A stretch of 64,000 nt of DNA from Roseburia inulinivorans DSM 16841 (GCF_000174195.1 NZ_ACFY01000165.1:1-64000), one strand, 5' to 3'. Counted from the stretch's first letter, positions 38,097 through 48,786 are shown. Notes: generated from the sequence alone by a model not told the origin. Program-made: numbers and translations.

Positions 38097-38147
38097 AAAA
38101 GCCTTGAAAGAATGTCTGCATACATTCCCTCAGGGCTTTTCTTTTTT
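38097..38147 (-). terminator. terminator after murE, bidirectional
   Basis: AAAAGCC/GGCTTTT outer arms (38097-38103 with 38134-38140) and an inner GAATGT/ACATTC stem form a hairpin with T-runs on both sides. It ends the murE transcript and also separates it from the peptide-signal locus. Confidence 0.65.
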
Positions 38148-38202
38148 GTTCATCAACGCTCTAAACCCGGCGTTTTCTTATTTTCATTTGTCTGATAAAA
38201 AC

Positions 38203-39684
38203 TTAACGTTTTCCTGCCTTCATCTCATCCAAGATTTCAGCCACCGCTTCTCTCTCATCAAAATGATATTTCACACCTTTGATCTCCTGATAATCTTCGT
38301 GTCCTTTTCCGAGGAGCACGATCATATCGCCCGGCTTTGCATTTTTCATGCAGTAAGCGATCGCTTCTTTCCTGTCGTCAATCTCGATGTATTTGCCGTT
38401 GCTTCTCGCCAGACCGACTTTGATATCATTGTTAATATCACGGATTTCCTCATCCCTTGGGTTATCGCAGGTCAGCACACAGAGATCTGCCATCTCACCT
38501 GTCACCTCACCCATATCATATCTGCGGAGTTTAGAGCGGTTGCCGCCGCCGCCGTACACACAGATCAGACGCTTTGGGTGATATTCCATCAATGTCGTGA
38601 GAACGCTTCTTGTGCTCACTTCATTATGTGCATAGTCAATGATCAGCGTATAGTCTTTGGATACCGGAAGCATTTCCACCCTGCCTTTTACCTGCACTTT
38701 GGAAAGTCCCTCTAAAATTGCCTCGTCCGAAATTCCAGCCAGATGACACACTAACATGGTCACCATGGAATTGTATACTGAAAATCTTCCCGGAATATGA
38801 ACTTTCGCCTGACAGTCCATGCAGCCTGTCACGTTAAAATGCATTCCAAGCTTTCCATCCTCGTTGATAAATCCAATATCAGATGCCATGAGATCTGCTT
38901 CTCTTTCTGCCGAAAACGTTTTCACTTCGCATGTATGTCCTTTTAAGATACCGTCCACATGTTCATCATCTGCGTTGACAATTCCAATCCTGCACTGGCG
39001 GAACAGAAGGCTCTTGCACTCCATATATTCCTCAAATGAGGCATGCTCTGCCGGTCCGATATGATCCGGTGACAGATTTGTAAAAATACCATAATCGAAC
39101 AGGATTCCCGCAGTGCGGTCTAATTTCAATCCCTGTGAGGAAACTTCCATCACGACATACTCGCAGCCAGCCTCCACCATAGCAGCAAACATGCGGTGTA
39201 ATTCGTAGGATTCCGGTGTTGTATTTTTTGATGGAAGATGTTCTTCACCGATCATCGCACCGATGGTTCCAATCAGTCCGACTTTCTTTCCTGCCATCTC
39301 AAGTACTTTTTTGATCATATAAGTGGTGGTCGTCTTTCCTTTCGTTCCGGTCAGTCCGATGGTGACAAGCTTTCTTGCCGGATGGTCAAACAATGCAGCG
39401 GACATCAGCGCAAGTGCCAGACGAGCGGACTCCACTTTTAACACAGTGATGTTTTCTGGAATCTGCGCTGCCTCCTCTTCCTTCTCCAGCACAATCACGG
39501 AAGCTTCTTTTTCGACCGCATCCGGGATATATTTATGACCGTCTGTCACTGCCCCTACCATGCAGACAAACATCGTTTCCGGTGCAATCTTTCTGGAATC
39601 ATAAATAATATCACGCACTTCTGTTTCAAGGCTTCCCTGAAGAAGTGTGTATTCAATTTCCTCACAAATCTTACTTAATTTCAT
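38203..39684 (-). CDS. murE: UDP-MurNAc-tripeptide synthetase MurE, meso-DAP type
   Basis: This 493-residue Mur ligase has the ATP-binding GLTGTKGKTTTTYMI motif, a carbamoylated-Lys region and the substrate motif TCDNPRDEE, whose DNPR core selects meso-diaminopimelate over lysine. It adds DAP to UDP-MurNAc-L-Ala-D-Glu in the cytosol. dapF lies directly upstream on the same strand, consistent with DAP supply. The length is normal. Confidence 0.95.
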   Translation of the reverse strand: MKLSKICEEIEYTLLQGSLETEVRDIIYDSRKIAPETMFVCMVGAVTDGHKYIPDAVEKEASVIVLEKEEEAAQIPENITVLKVESARLALALMSAALFDHPARKLVTIGLTGTKGKTTTTYMIKKVLEMAGKKVGLIGTIGAMIGEEHLPSKNTTPESYELHRMFAAMVEAGCEYVVMEVSSQGLKLDRTAGILFDYGIFTNLSPDHIGPAEHASFEEYMECKSLLFRQCRIGIVNADDEHVDGILKGHTCEVKTFSAEREADLMASDIGFINEDGKLGMHFNVTGCMDCQAKVHIPGRFSVYNSMVTMLVCHLAGISDEAILEGLSKVQVKGRVEMLPVSKDYTLIIDYAHNEVSTRSVLTTLMEYHPKRLICVYGGGGNRSKLRRYDMGEVTGEMADLCVLTCDNPRDEEIRDINNDIKVGLARSNGKYIEIDDRKEAIAYCMKNAKPGDMIVLLGKGHEDYQEIKGVKYHFDEREAVAEILDEMKAGKR

Positions 39685-39795
39685 TTTATCGTTTCCTTTT
39701 TTCTTTCAACGTATCGTTTTTCTTATTTTCTGATCTGGCTATAAAAATACTCGTAAAACAATTATTCTTTTCGCATACAGGTTTCCGTGATCATC

Positions 39796-40647
39796 TTATT
39801 TTAAAATATGGGATGCATCGATCTCAGCCTCAAATACGGTATGGGATGGACCTGTCATAAAAAGATGGTTCGTTTTCTCATCCCACTCGATCAGAAGTGG
39901 TCCGCCAATCTGTTCCACGGTCACCTTGCGGTCACATTTTCCGGTCAGAATCGCAGTCACTACCGCAGTAGCGCATCCGGTTCCACAACCTATCGTCTCA
40001 CCGGTTCCGCGCTCCCACTCACGGATCTTCAGATAATCCCTGCTCACAAACTCCGTAAAAGTAACATTCGTTTTATTAGGGAAAATGGATGTCATATATT
40101 CAATCTCTTTTCCGTATTTTTCCACGTCAAGTTCTGCCACAGAATCGACAAACATTGCACAGTGCGGATTTCCCCATGAAACCGCAGTAATGTGAAAGGT
40201 GCGGTCTAATACCTGTACCGGCTGATCGACAAATGTATCCATTTCTGTGTTGATTGGGATCACTTTTGTAGAAAGTCTCGGTTCCCCGATATCTGCCCGG
40301 ATGTTAGATACATAACCGTCTGTCACTGTCAGTGTCAGATGCTGCATGCCGCCCAGAGTCTCGATCACAAGCTCTGTCTTATCGGTCAGTCTGTGGTCGT
40401 ACACGTATTTTCCGACACTGCGCAGTGCATTTCCGCACATCTCGCCTTCCGTTCCGTCCGGGTTAAACATACGCATACGGAAATCCCCCTTGTCTGACGG
40501 GCAGATCAAAACCATTCCGTCAGAACCGATCGCAAAATGCCTGTCACTTACGAATCTTGCAAGTTCCGGCAGATTTTTAAGTTCCTGATGAATTGCATCT
40601 ATATATACATAATCGTTTCCAAACGCCTGCATTTTTGTAAATTTCAT
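39796..40647 (-). CDS. dapF: diaminopimelate epimerase DapF
   Basis: This 283-residue enzyme converts LL-DAP to meso-DAP. Both catalytic Cys motifs are intact: EMCGNALRSVGKYV in the first half and GETIGCGTGCATAVV in the second. Two pseudo-symmetric domains are evident. It sits 111 nt upstream of murE on the same strand; its product is the amino acid that MurE adds. Confidence 0.96.
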   Translation of the reverse strand: MKFTKMQAFGNDYVYIDAIHQELKNLPELARFVSDRHFAIGSDGMVLICPSDKGDFRMRMFNPDGTEGEMCGNALRSVGKYVYDHRLTDKTELVIETLGGMQHLTLTVTDGYVSNIRADIGEPRLSTKVIPINTEMDTFVDQPVQVLDRTFHITAVSWGNPHCAMFVDSVAELDVEKYGKEIEYMTSIFPNKTNVTFTEFVSRDYLKIREWERGTGETIGCGTGCATAVVTAILTGKCDRKVTVEQIGGPLLIEWDEKTNHLFMTGPSHTVFEAEIDASHILK

Positions 40648-40696
40648 AGTTTTCCCTCTTTCTGTGTCTTTTTACCTATATCCTAGAGACAAATCC

Positions 40697-40723
40697 AGGG
40701 ACTGCCATCTTCTGACAGTCCCT
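40697..40723 (-). terminator. hairpin after the PLP-enzyme gene
   Basis: AGGGACTG (40697-40704) pairs with CAGTCCCT (40716-40723). It lies just downstream of the stop at 40735. The following T-run is short, so termination is likely but not strong. Confidence 0.5.
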
Positions 40724-40734
40724 ATCCATTTCTT

Positions 40735-41918
40735 TTATGAATTCATTGCACGGTCAAGGTCGGCAATGATATCTTCCACATTTTCAATACCGACAGACAT
40801 ACGCAGGAAGCGGTCTGTAATGCCTAATTTTTCCTTGACATCCTTCGGTGTATCCTCGTGTGTCTGTGTGGTCGGATAAGTGATCAGTGTCTCTGTTCCG
40901 CCGAGACTCTCTGCAAACATGATCATATCCACGTTTCGAAGGATTTTCTGAACGGTCTCAAAAGAATCCACGGTAAAGGAGATCATACCTCCAAAGCCTC
41001 TCGTCTGTTTGATGGTTGTCGCATAATCTTTGTGATCCTCAAATCCAACATAGTAAACTTTTTTACTTTTGGCTGGGTTCTTAACCACTCCGCCACTTTT
41101 TTTGCATTCTCGTTATGTCTGTCCATACGAACCGGAAGTGTCTTGATTCCGCGGAGTAACAACCAGCAGTCCATCGGTGCTAACTGGCTTCCATGAGACT
41201 TGATATGCACATGGATCTTCTCTGCGATCTCCTCATTGTCTTTCACCACAACGATTCCGGAAAGTGTGTCGTTATGTCCGCCAAGATATTTTGTGGAGCT
41301 GTGTGTTACAATGTCAGCTCCCAGTTTTAATGGATTCTGGAAATATGGTGTTAAAAATGTGTTATCAACCACCATAAGTGCCCCAACGCTTTTTGCAATC
41401 TCAGATAAAGCCTGAATATCTGCCACTTTCATCATCGGGTTGGTCGGTGTCTCAACGAAAAACATTTTTGTATTTGGCTTGATTGCTGCCTTCACTGCGT
41501 CAAGATCATCCATCTCCACGTAAGTGTGCTCAATGCCGTATTTTCCGAACACGTCACCGATAATACGGAAGGTTCCGCCATAAATATCATCAGAAAGAAG
41601 AACATGGTCTCCCGGATTCAGCAGAGAAAATACAGCCATATTTGCAGCCTGTCCGCTGGAAAATGCAAATGCTTTGATTCCACCCTCAAGGATTGCCATG
41701 GTACGCTCTAACTCCTGTCTGGTAGGGTTTTCCAGACGGCTGTACGCAAAGCCTGTGGATTCTCCAAGTGCCGGATGTCTGTAAGTCACTGCCTGGAAAA
41801 TCGGCATGCTGACTGCTCCGGTCAACGGTTCTGTTCCGAGCGCCCCATGTACCGCTTTGGATTCAAAATGTAAATTATCTTTTTTGTCATAATCTGTATA
41901 ATTGCTGAAATTCTTCAT
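40735..41918 (-). CDS. Cys/Met metabolism PLP enzyme, cystathionine synthase/lyase type (frameshifted)
   Basis: This gamma-family PLP enzyme has the YSRLENPTRQELERTMAILE region, SSGQAANMAV, the PLP-Asp in VDNTFLTPYFQNPL and the Schiff-base Lys in THSSTKYLGGHNDT. The C-terminal part (YYVGFEDHKDYATTIKQTRG, ESLGGTETLITYPTTQTHED, GITDRFLRMSVGIEN) lies in another frame. They join if the T6 run 41059-41064 gains one base (QPKVKKVYYVGFEDH). The merged length, about 395, is normal. It could be a cystathionine gamma-lyase, gamma-synthase or related enzyme; sequence features alone do not settle which. Confidence 0.88.
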
Positions 41919-42202
41919 AATATAAATCCGCCTTTCTGCTTATCATGTTCTTCTGTCTTTATCTTTTCCTGTTTTGAAACTGCCTATGTAAAGCCTCAGA
42001 AAATCTGTCTGCCTTCCATATATAAGCTAATTATACAAAACACAATTTAAAACATATACAACTTCTGTGTTGTCTATATTGCAAATTGTGCTTTTTTTCT
42101 TTATAATAAATCTATCATTTGCGATGCAGGCTTACTTACCCATGCGAAAAACCTGTCTGAACTTTAAAACAGGCTATTTTACAAACGGAAAGGATACTTA
42201 TT

Positions 42203-43054
42203 ATGCCAGAATATAAAAAAGTAGGCTATCTGACAACAGATTTTAAAAATGTTTCATTTAAAAGACGAGGAAATGCGCTCCTTCCACTACCACTATCACG
42301 ATTTTCACAAGATTCTGATTCTGTTGAATGGAGATGTGACCTACTGTATCGAAGGACGTTCTTATGACCTGAAAAAAATGATATTGTCCTAGTGCACGCC
42401 GGGGAAGTCCACAAACCGGTCATTCACTCCGATGCTGTCTATGACCGTATTATTATTTACGTTTCGCCGGATTTTCTGACCGCATACCGGGATTCGGACA
42501 GCGATCTCAGCCTGTGTTTTCAAAAAGCTTATGAAGAAAAGTCCCATGTACTGCGTGTCCACTCCTTTGGAAACAGTCGGTTAGGTGCGGTTACCAAAGA
42601 TCTGGATGCTTCCCTCTCGGATTCTGATTTTGCACATGAACTGCATCATAAACTTTTATTTTTAGAGTTTCTGATCCAATTAAACCGCGCCGCCGGACAC
42701 AATAAAATAGAATTTATCGAGACTTCCGCTTCGAGTGAAAAAATACTGTCCATTTTAAATTATCTGAATGAACACTTAACAGAATCCATCAGTATTGACG
42801 ATCTCTCCTCCCGTTTTTACTTAAGCCGCTATTATCTCATGCACACATTTAAGGAACAGACCGGCTACAGCATCGGCAGTTATCTCTCCACCAAGCGTCT
42901 GCTGCTCGCCAAAGAACTGATTTTATCCGGGAAACCGATCACAGATGTCTGTTACGAATGTGGATTTAAGAACTATTCCACATTTTCCCGTGCCTATAAA
43001 AAATGCTTTGGCGAATCTCCGAGAGATTTACGCCAAAGCACTCTTATCCAATAA
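42203..43054 (+). CDS. AraC-family transcriptional regulator (two frameshifts)
   Basis: ATG 42203 (MPEYKKVGYLTTDFK) leads into an N-terminal cupin-like domain that reads in another frame after the A5 run 42245-42249 (MFHLKDEEMRSFHYHYHDFH). It changes frame again at the A7 run 42372-42378, after which DIVLVHAGEVHKP and the whole C-terminal AraC HTH pair (IDDLSSRFYLSRYYLMHTFK ... DVCYECGFKNYSTFSRAYKK) are intact. The merged protein is about 283 residues. It is divergent from the PLP-enzyme gene (284-nt gap), which it may regulate. The terminator of ppaC is embedded in its last codons. Confidence 0.85.
43004..43040 (-). terminator. ppaC terminator inside the AraC coding end
   Basis: TGCTTTGGCGAATCTC (43004-43019) pairs with GAGATTTACGCCAAAGCA (43023-43040) around a 3-nt loop. 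On the minus strand it is followed by ATTTTTTAT, so it is a Rho-independent terminator for the convergent pyrophosphatase gene although it overlaps the AraC C-terminal codons. Confidence 0.7.
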
Positions 43055-43094
43055 ATGATCAGGTTCTTTCGTTTCTTGTTCTTTTCATGACCGA

Positions 43095-44749
43095 TCACAC
43101 TTTTTCAGCCATGGCATTCATAAGAGTCGGAATCAACTGTTTCTTTCTTGAAATGATTCCCTCTAAGAGGATGCCATTTTCATTTTCTTCTCTTTCAAAT
43201 GCATCTGCAAGAATCTTGCCTGCATCATGTCCCTCAAAAATCACCTTGGAAGACTCTTCTAAAATATCTGTCAGCATCACATAAACCATGTCGATTCGCT
43301 TCTCACCCAGAACTTCTTTTAAGAACGGACGGAGCTTCTCTGCTACTTTATCAAGTTCTTCACGGCTCATGGCGCTGATCTGTGCAACTCCGAAGTCAAA
43401 CTCATCCGTATGGAAAATCTTGAAATCAGAATAGAAAATTTCCTCAGTCGTCTTATTTTTGAAATCGCTTCCCGCCTTGAACATGTTCTTTGCATGTGTC
43501 TCAATATCTACTTTTGCAATCTTTGCCAGAGCCTCTGCAGCCAGAATGTCTAGCTGTGTGCAGGTCGGAGAACGGAACATTAACGTATCTGACAGAATCG
43601 CTGACAATAACAATCCTGCAATATGCTGCGGGATCTCGATATTTTTCTCACCGAACATCTGGTAAATGATCGTGGACGTACATCCCAACGGCTGATTTCT
43701 GAAATAGACCGGAGAGATTGTCTCTAAGCTTCCGATCCTGTGATGATCGATGATCTCTAAAATCTCCGCTTCATTGATATTATCAACTGCCTGCGACTTC
43801 TCATTATGATCCACCAGAATGATCTGTTTTTTCTGCATGCTCATCAGGTTACGTCTGGATACCATTCCGAGATAGTTTCCATTTTCATCCAGAATCGGGA
43901 AATCACGATGCCTGATCTTAGACATTGTCTCCTTGATGTCATCCACATAATCGTCAATATCAAATGTCACAAGATGCTCTCTCGTCATAAATTCTTTGAT
44001 CGGCATACTCTGATTGATGAGCCTTGCAATGGAAAATGTGTCGTATGATGTTGTGATAATGATACAGTCTTTTTATTTGCCATCTGTACCACTTCCGGAT
44101 CCACTTCAAAACCACGTCCAACAATAATGCAGCTTGCATTCGACTCCAACGCACGGATCTGCGCTTCCTTCTGTGGTCCTAAGATCACCATATCATCTGC
44201 TTCAATATATTCCGATAAATATGCAGGATCAGACGCTCCGACAACAACTTTTCCACGGATAAAATACGCATGTTCATTACCCGCGATAATATTACCATCG
44301 AGTGTCTCTGCAATATTCTTATACTGGGTTCTCGCTTTGGACAACACCCGGTTGTCGTAAACATCCATGTAAGAGGTTGCAATATCCTTTGTTACGATCA
44401 CACCCTCTAACTTTCCAAGCCGGTTTGTCACCGGAAGTGTTACGACATCTAATTTTTTCATGGTTTCCCATGCTTTTTTTAATGAAATCTGAGAACTAAT
44501 TCCGGCTGTTTTGCGGATGGAAATATCCTTGAGCTGTGCCCCTACATCTGTAATTAATTTCGGATCCTCCACCTTAAAATAATCCAGCACATACCGGGTT
44601 TCCTCACTGATCGCTCCAGCACGCTTTGGTACATACTGGCGCTCTCCCAGCTGATTTTTCAGATATGCATAAGAAATTGCCGCACATATCGAATCCGTAT
44701 CCGGATTCTTATGTCCGACAACCCATACTTTTTTTGGTTCAATATTCAT
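43095..44749 (-). CDS. ppaC: family II Mn-dependent inorganic pyrophosphatase with CBS-DRTGG insert (frameshifted)
   Basis: DHH-type motifs are present in order: VVGHKNPDTDSICAAI at the front, IILVDHNEKSQAV and EIIDHHRIGSLE later. Two CBS domains and a DRTGG domain sit between the DHH halves, the architecture of nucleotide-regulated CBS-pyrophosphatases. The frame breaks at the T5 run 44070-44074; one more base gives ANKKDCIIITTSYDTFSIAR and joins MPIKEFMTREHLVTFD. The merged protein is about 550 residues. Pyrophosphatase is normally indispensable, so a true inactivating frameshift is unlikely. Confidence 0.92.
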
Positions 44750-44764
44750 AAATTCCTCACTACC

Positions 44765-45629
44765 TTAAAAATTAAAAACGCCTAATGAATATAAAATAAA
44801 TGCAACCAACATCACAAAATTGATAATGGAAAACCAGGAAAGTACTTTGACATATCCCTTTACAGCGCCAACGCTTTTCTCCATCTCATCCATTTTTTCA
44901 ATTTTTAGAATCAAACTCGTTGAACAGATCCTGAATATTGCGATAGCATTTTACATTCTCGGAGTGAACTTTCTCTGAAAGATCCGTTTTGATAGAATCC
45001 AGCTGGGAGGTTGCATTCTCCAGCAATGCCTTCACTTCTGCGACCTGCTCATCGCTTACTTTCTTATTGGCTGCTGTCTGTTCTTCGATAAACTGCCTGC
45101 CTGCCTCGATCTGATCTTCTCCAAGCTTTTTGCTGGCTGCGATCTGATTCTCATTTAACTTGCGGTTTGCCTCTAACTGTTCCTCAGTCACTCTCTTCAC
45201 ATCTGCGACCTGCTTTGAGACACTTATTTCAATCTCATTCATCTTCGCGGTGACACGTTCTGCAAGCTCGTCTACTTTTTTGCTGAAATCAGATACGATC
45301 TCATCTGCCTCTTCCTGTCTCTCACTTAAGATCTGCTCTAGTTCCTGCGCTTTGTCTTCTCTCTCATTCACAAGATTCTGCAGCTCCTGTACCTTGCTCT
45401 CCTTGGATGTCAATAAATTCTGTAACTGTTTTGCTTTCTCCCTGAATTCATCGATCTGACTTAATAAAAAATCTTCTTTTTCCACTTTACTATGTATCCT
45501 TTCCTTAGCACGCACCGCTTTTCCTGCGTGTTCTGTTTTATCTTCTTTTGCATACAGCCTTGCAGACGGCTGTGTAATTTTTTTCTTCTTCCGGTAATTC
45601 TGTGCTATTCTCTGAAACAGACCTGCCAT
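44765..45629 (-). CDS. coiled-coil protein with C-terminal membrane anchor (frameshifted)
   Basis: The first 243 codons give a basic N-terminus (QRIAQNYRKKKKITQP) and a long Glu/Lys/Gln coiled coil with 7- and 11-residue repeats. The frame stops at 44898, four bases before a second frame (ATG 44891-44893) encoding MDEMEKSVGAVKGYVKVLSW and a membrane helix to TAA 44765-44767. One base fewer in the T5 run 44902-44906 fuses them (NEFDSKIEKMDEMEK), which reads smoothly. The native protein, about 285 residues, is probably a tail-anchored coiled coil. The role is unknown; cell-envelope organisation is a guess. It lies directly upstream of ppaC. Confidence 0.75.
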
Positions 45630-45765
45630 TTACGTCTCCTCCCACAGCCAGCCTAAAATAAACTATATTTATTTTACCATTTGCGCTTTTTCTTGTAAAG
45701 GAAAAACCTTCCTTTACATTATGTTATCCTGTAGCTGACAGTTTAAGGTATCCTGTGGATTTAAA

Positions 45766-45793
45766 AGAAGCGGTTCCAGACGGAACCGCTTCT
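45766..45793 (-). terminator. terminator of the PTS operon
   Basis: AGAAGCGGTTCC (45766-45777) pairs perfectly with GGAACCGCTTCT (45782-45793) around a 4-nt loop. TTTT follows on the minus strand. It lies about 70 nt after the EIICB stop. Confidence 0.8.
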
Positions 45794-45864
45794 GATAAGA
45801 AAGGGATTATACTTATTTGCTTATTTTGTTATGAATGATATTCATACTTCAAAATTGCCGTTCA

Positions 45865-47337
45865 TTATTTACATAATTTTTTGAACTCATCAGCTACGAA
45901 CTGTACTTTTGTTCCAACAACAACCTGAACAGCTGTTTTACTTGGTCTGATAACGCCAGCTGCACCGGCAGATTTGATTTTCTTCTCATCTACTAAAGAG
46001 CTGTCTTTTACTTCAAGACGAAGTCTTGTAATACAGTTATCAATGCTTGTAACGTTTGCTGCACCACCAACACCTTCTAAGATTGTTGCTGCTACAGTTG
46101 TGTAATCGCTGCTTCCAAGATCAACTTTTTTCTCTGCTTCTACATCATCATCTTCTCTACCAGGAGTCTTTAAGTCAAACTTTGTGATAGCGAAACGGAA
46201 TACAACGTAGAATACGATAAATGCTGCGATTCCAAGAGGAATGATCATCCATGTATTCTTTGCTGCAGGAAGGGATGCAGAGAAAAGAAGGTCAGTTGCT
46301 CCGGCGGAGAAACAGAAACCTGCTCTGAATCCAACTAATACAGTAATAACTGTGAAGATACCATATAATGCTGCATATACAACGTAAAGAGCTGGTGCAA
46401 GGAACATGAAACCAAACTCGAATGGCTCTGTAACACCACAAACGAATGCACAAAGAGCTGCGGAAGCTACAAGTCCGATTGCAACTTTCTTCTTGTCACT
46501 CTTAGCTGTGTGAACCATAGCAAGAGCTGCACCCGGGATACCGAACATCATACATGGGAAGAATCCAGACATATACATACCTAAATCCCATGTTACATCA
46601 GCAGATGTCTCACCTGCCCAGAAGTGTCCAAGGTCACCAAGTCCGATCGTATCGAACCAGAATACGTTGTTTAATGCATGGTGTAATCCTGTTGGGATCA
46701 GTAATCTGTTTAAGAATGCATAAATACCAGCACCAACTGCGCCAAGACCTTCAATACCCTGACCTACTGCTACTAAAGCACCGAATACTACCGGCCAGAT
46801 AAATAACAGGATTGCTGAAACAATAATAGAAACAACACCTGCAACGATTGCTACGCAACGTTTACCACTGAAGAATGATAACCAGTCAGGTAATTTTGTA
46901 CCTTTGAATTTGTTGTAGCATGTTGCACCGATAATACCTGCAAGGATACCGATAAATGGGTTTGCAATTTTACCAAATGCAAGAGATTTTGTTGCATTGT
47001 CAGCGATTGCTGGCATTAATGTTGTAACTGTTCCTACGGAAAGAAGGTTTGTCATCATTAACCATGATGCTAATGCTGCAAGACCTGCTGTACCATCATT
47101 GTCGTCTGCCATTCCGACACCGACACCGATAACAAAAAGAATTGCCATGTTATCAATTAAAGCGCCACCTGCTTTTACAAGGAAGAAACCGATCATCTGA
47201 ACGATACCGGTAACATCACCACCCTGCATGGTAGATGGACAAAGCGCATATCCAATACCCATTAAGATACCACAGATTGGAAGACACGCAACTGGAAGCA
47301 TTAAAGCTTTTCCTAATTTCTGCAAATACTTCATCAT
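45865..47337 (-). CDS. nagE: PTS EIICB, N-acetylglucosamine/glucose type
   Basis: This 490-residue membrane transporter has an N-terminal EIIC domain of about ten helices with NRLLIPTGLHHALNNVFWFD, the arrangement of the GlcNAc rather than the glucose subtype, and a C-terminal EIIB domain with the phosphocysteine in IDNCITRLRLEV. It imports and phosphorylates GlcNAc or glucose, receiving phosphate from the EIIA encoded 100 nt upstream. Specificity should be treated as probable, since the glucose and GlcNAc subtypes overlap. The operon is controlled by LicT-type antitermination. Confidence 0.88.
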   Translation of the reverse strand: MMKYLQKLGKALMLPVACLPICGILMGIGYALCPSTMQGGDVTGIVQMIGFFLVKAGGALIDNMAILFVIGVGVGMADDNDGTAGLAALASWLMMTNLLSVGTVTTLMPAIADNATKSLAFGKIANPFIGILAGIIGATCYNKFKGTKLPDWLSFFSGKRCVAIVAGVVSIIVSAILLFIWPVVFGALVAVGQGIEGLGAVGAGIYAFLNRLLIPTGLHHALNNVFWFDTIGLGDLGHFWAGETSADVTWDLGMYMSGFFPCMMFGIPGAALAMVHTAKSDKKKVAIGLVASAALCAFVCGVTEPFEFGFMFLAPALYVVYAALYGIFTVITVLVGFRAGFCFSAGATDLLFSASLPAAKNTWMIIPLGIAAFIVFYVVFRFAITKFDLKTPGREDDDVEAEKKVDLGSSDYTTVAATILEGVGGAANVTSIDNCITRLRLEVKDSSLVDEKKIKSAGAAGVIRPSKTAVQVVVGTKVQFVADEFKKLCK

Positions 47338-47437
47338 ACTAAAAGCTCCTCCTTTTTTTATAATCCCTTTTAGTTTTATTTTATACCGTTAGAAACACGG
47401 CTAAAATACGTTTTTCATATCACAGATCCCTGTCTGT

Positions 47438-47920
47438 TTATTTCTTTAAGATCAGAACTGTATCACCCGCATTGACATCAGATCCCGTCACTGCTTCCAC
47501 GGTCTGATAATCCGACGTGTTGCATACAACCATCGGTGTGATCACATCATAACCTGCTGCTTTCACTGCCTCAAGGTCAACCGAGATCAGCAGATCTCCT
47601 TTTTTCACCGCATCCCCATTTCCTTTATGGGCGGTAAAATGTTCTCCCTTTAATGCGACAGTATCTAATCCGATATGCACAAGCAATTCCACGCCCTCTG
47701 TGGTCGTCATGCTCACTGCATGCTTCGTATCAAATAACATCTCGATCGTGCCGTCTGCCGGTGCGTATATCTTACCATCTTCCGGCTGGATTGCAACACC
47801 CTTGCCTAAGATCTCTTCTCCGAATGTCGGATCACTTACCTGACTGATTGGAACTGCCTTTCCTTTGACCGGTGCACCAATCTCAATTCCTTTGTCTTTT
47901 TTCTTCAAAAAATCGAACAC
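47438..47920 (-). CDS. PTS EIIA, glucose family
   Basis: This 160-residue single-domain EIIA-Glc/Crr-like protein has phosphorylated His in LLVHIGLDTVALKGEHFTAH (second catalytic His also present) and the VFPTKHA-type segment as LFDTKHAVSM. It passes phosphate from HPr to the EIIB domain of the adjacent EIICB. It stands between the antiterminator and the EIICB gene in one operon. Confidence 0.92.
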   Translation of the reverse strand: MFDFLKKKDKGIEIGAPVKGKAVPISQVSDPTFGEEILGKGVAIQPEDGKIYAPADGTIEMLFDTKHAVSMTTTEGVELLVHIGLDTVALKGEHFTAHKGNGDAVKKGDLLISVDLEAVKAAGYDVITPMVVCNTSDYQTVEAVTGSDVNAGDTVLILKK

Positions 47921-47952
47921 CTTAATCCCTCTTTTCTGTATTATGATGTACT

Positions 47953-48786
47953 TTAGTCTGTCATGCAGACACGCTTAATATGTATCGCAAGAAACATGAT
48001 CTCCTCGCCGGATATCTGACCGCCGTACTCTTTTTCGATATATTCTGCAATATGTTTACTGCACTCATACTCTCTCGGATACTTGTTCTCCATCAGCTTT
48101 GCAAATTCGATCTCCTCATCTTTCAACAACTCATGCCGGTAAAGACGCTGTGCCAAAAACTTCAGATGTGTGACAAATCTCTCATAGTGGAGCGATTCCT
48201 CATCAAATTCAATGCCCATCTCCTGTTTGACCAGTTCTAAGATCCCCTGTATCATATTCGTCATTGCAAAGGTATCGTTGATCGTTGTATCGTACTCTGC
48301 ATTCACAAAATGGAGTGCGATAAATCCCGCCTCATCCTCTGAAAACTTTGTTCCGAGTTTTTCATTCAAAAGATCGATCGCATATTTTCCCATCAGGTAT
48401 TCCTGATGATAAAACTTCTTGATTTCCCACAGCAGTGCATTCTTCAGCTGGATTCCCTGCGCCTGTCTCTGAATCGCAAAATTGATATGATCTGTCAGTG
48501 TGATATAAATACTCTGATTCAACTGTACATTCAGATTCTTTTTCGCATAGGTAATGATATCACTCGTGAGCTGCATATGCTCTAATGGAATGTTCTCTAA
48601 AATCTCCTGAAACTGCCGGGAAAGCTTCTCGTTCTCAATCCGGAAAACCTTCTCGATCCTGCTCTCATCAATCGCATCACCCGTATGTGCCTTGAATCCA
48701 ATCCCCTTACCCATGATAACAACTTCCTGCTGATTCTCATCATATGCTGATATTACGTTGTTATTAATCACTTTCTGGATAACCAT
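47953..48786 (-). CDS. licT: BglG/LicT-family transcription antiterminator
   Basis: This 277-residue protein has an N-terminal CAT RNA-binding domain (VIQKVINNNVISAYDENQQE, MGKGIGFKA) and two PRD domains whose His are phosphorylated by PTS proteins (LEHMQLTSDIITYAK, NFAIQRQAQG; HFVNAEYD). Binding to its RAT site upstream of its own gene lets transcription read through the terminator at 48841-48891. Its specificity is presumably the sugar of the downstream PTS. Confidence 0.93.
   Translation of the reverse strand: MVIQKVINNNVISAYDENQQEVVIMGKGIGFKAHTGDAIDESRIEKVFRIENEKLSRQFQEILENIPLEHMQLTSDIITYAKKNLNVQLNQSIYITLTDHINFAIQRQAQGIQLKNALLWEIKKFYHQEYLMGKYAIDLLNEKLGTKFSEDEAGFIALHFVNAEYDTTINDTFAMTNMIQGILELVKQEMGIEFDEESLHYERFVTHLKFLAQRLYRHELLKDEEIEFAKLMENKYPREYECSKHIAEYIEKEYGGQISGEEIMFLAIHIKRVCMTD

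Noticed and set aside
37928..38125. 65-codon minus-strand ORF upstream of the membrane gene
   Set aside because: It covers the box promoter and -10 of the regulator operon, has no ribosome site and no recognisable features.
41919..42202. SAM riboswitch or T-box ahead of the Cys/Met PLP enzyme
   Set aside because: No conserved riboswitch or T-box core, specifier or terminator arrangement was seen in the 284-nt gap; only A/T-rich promoter-like sequence.
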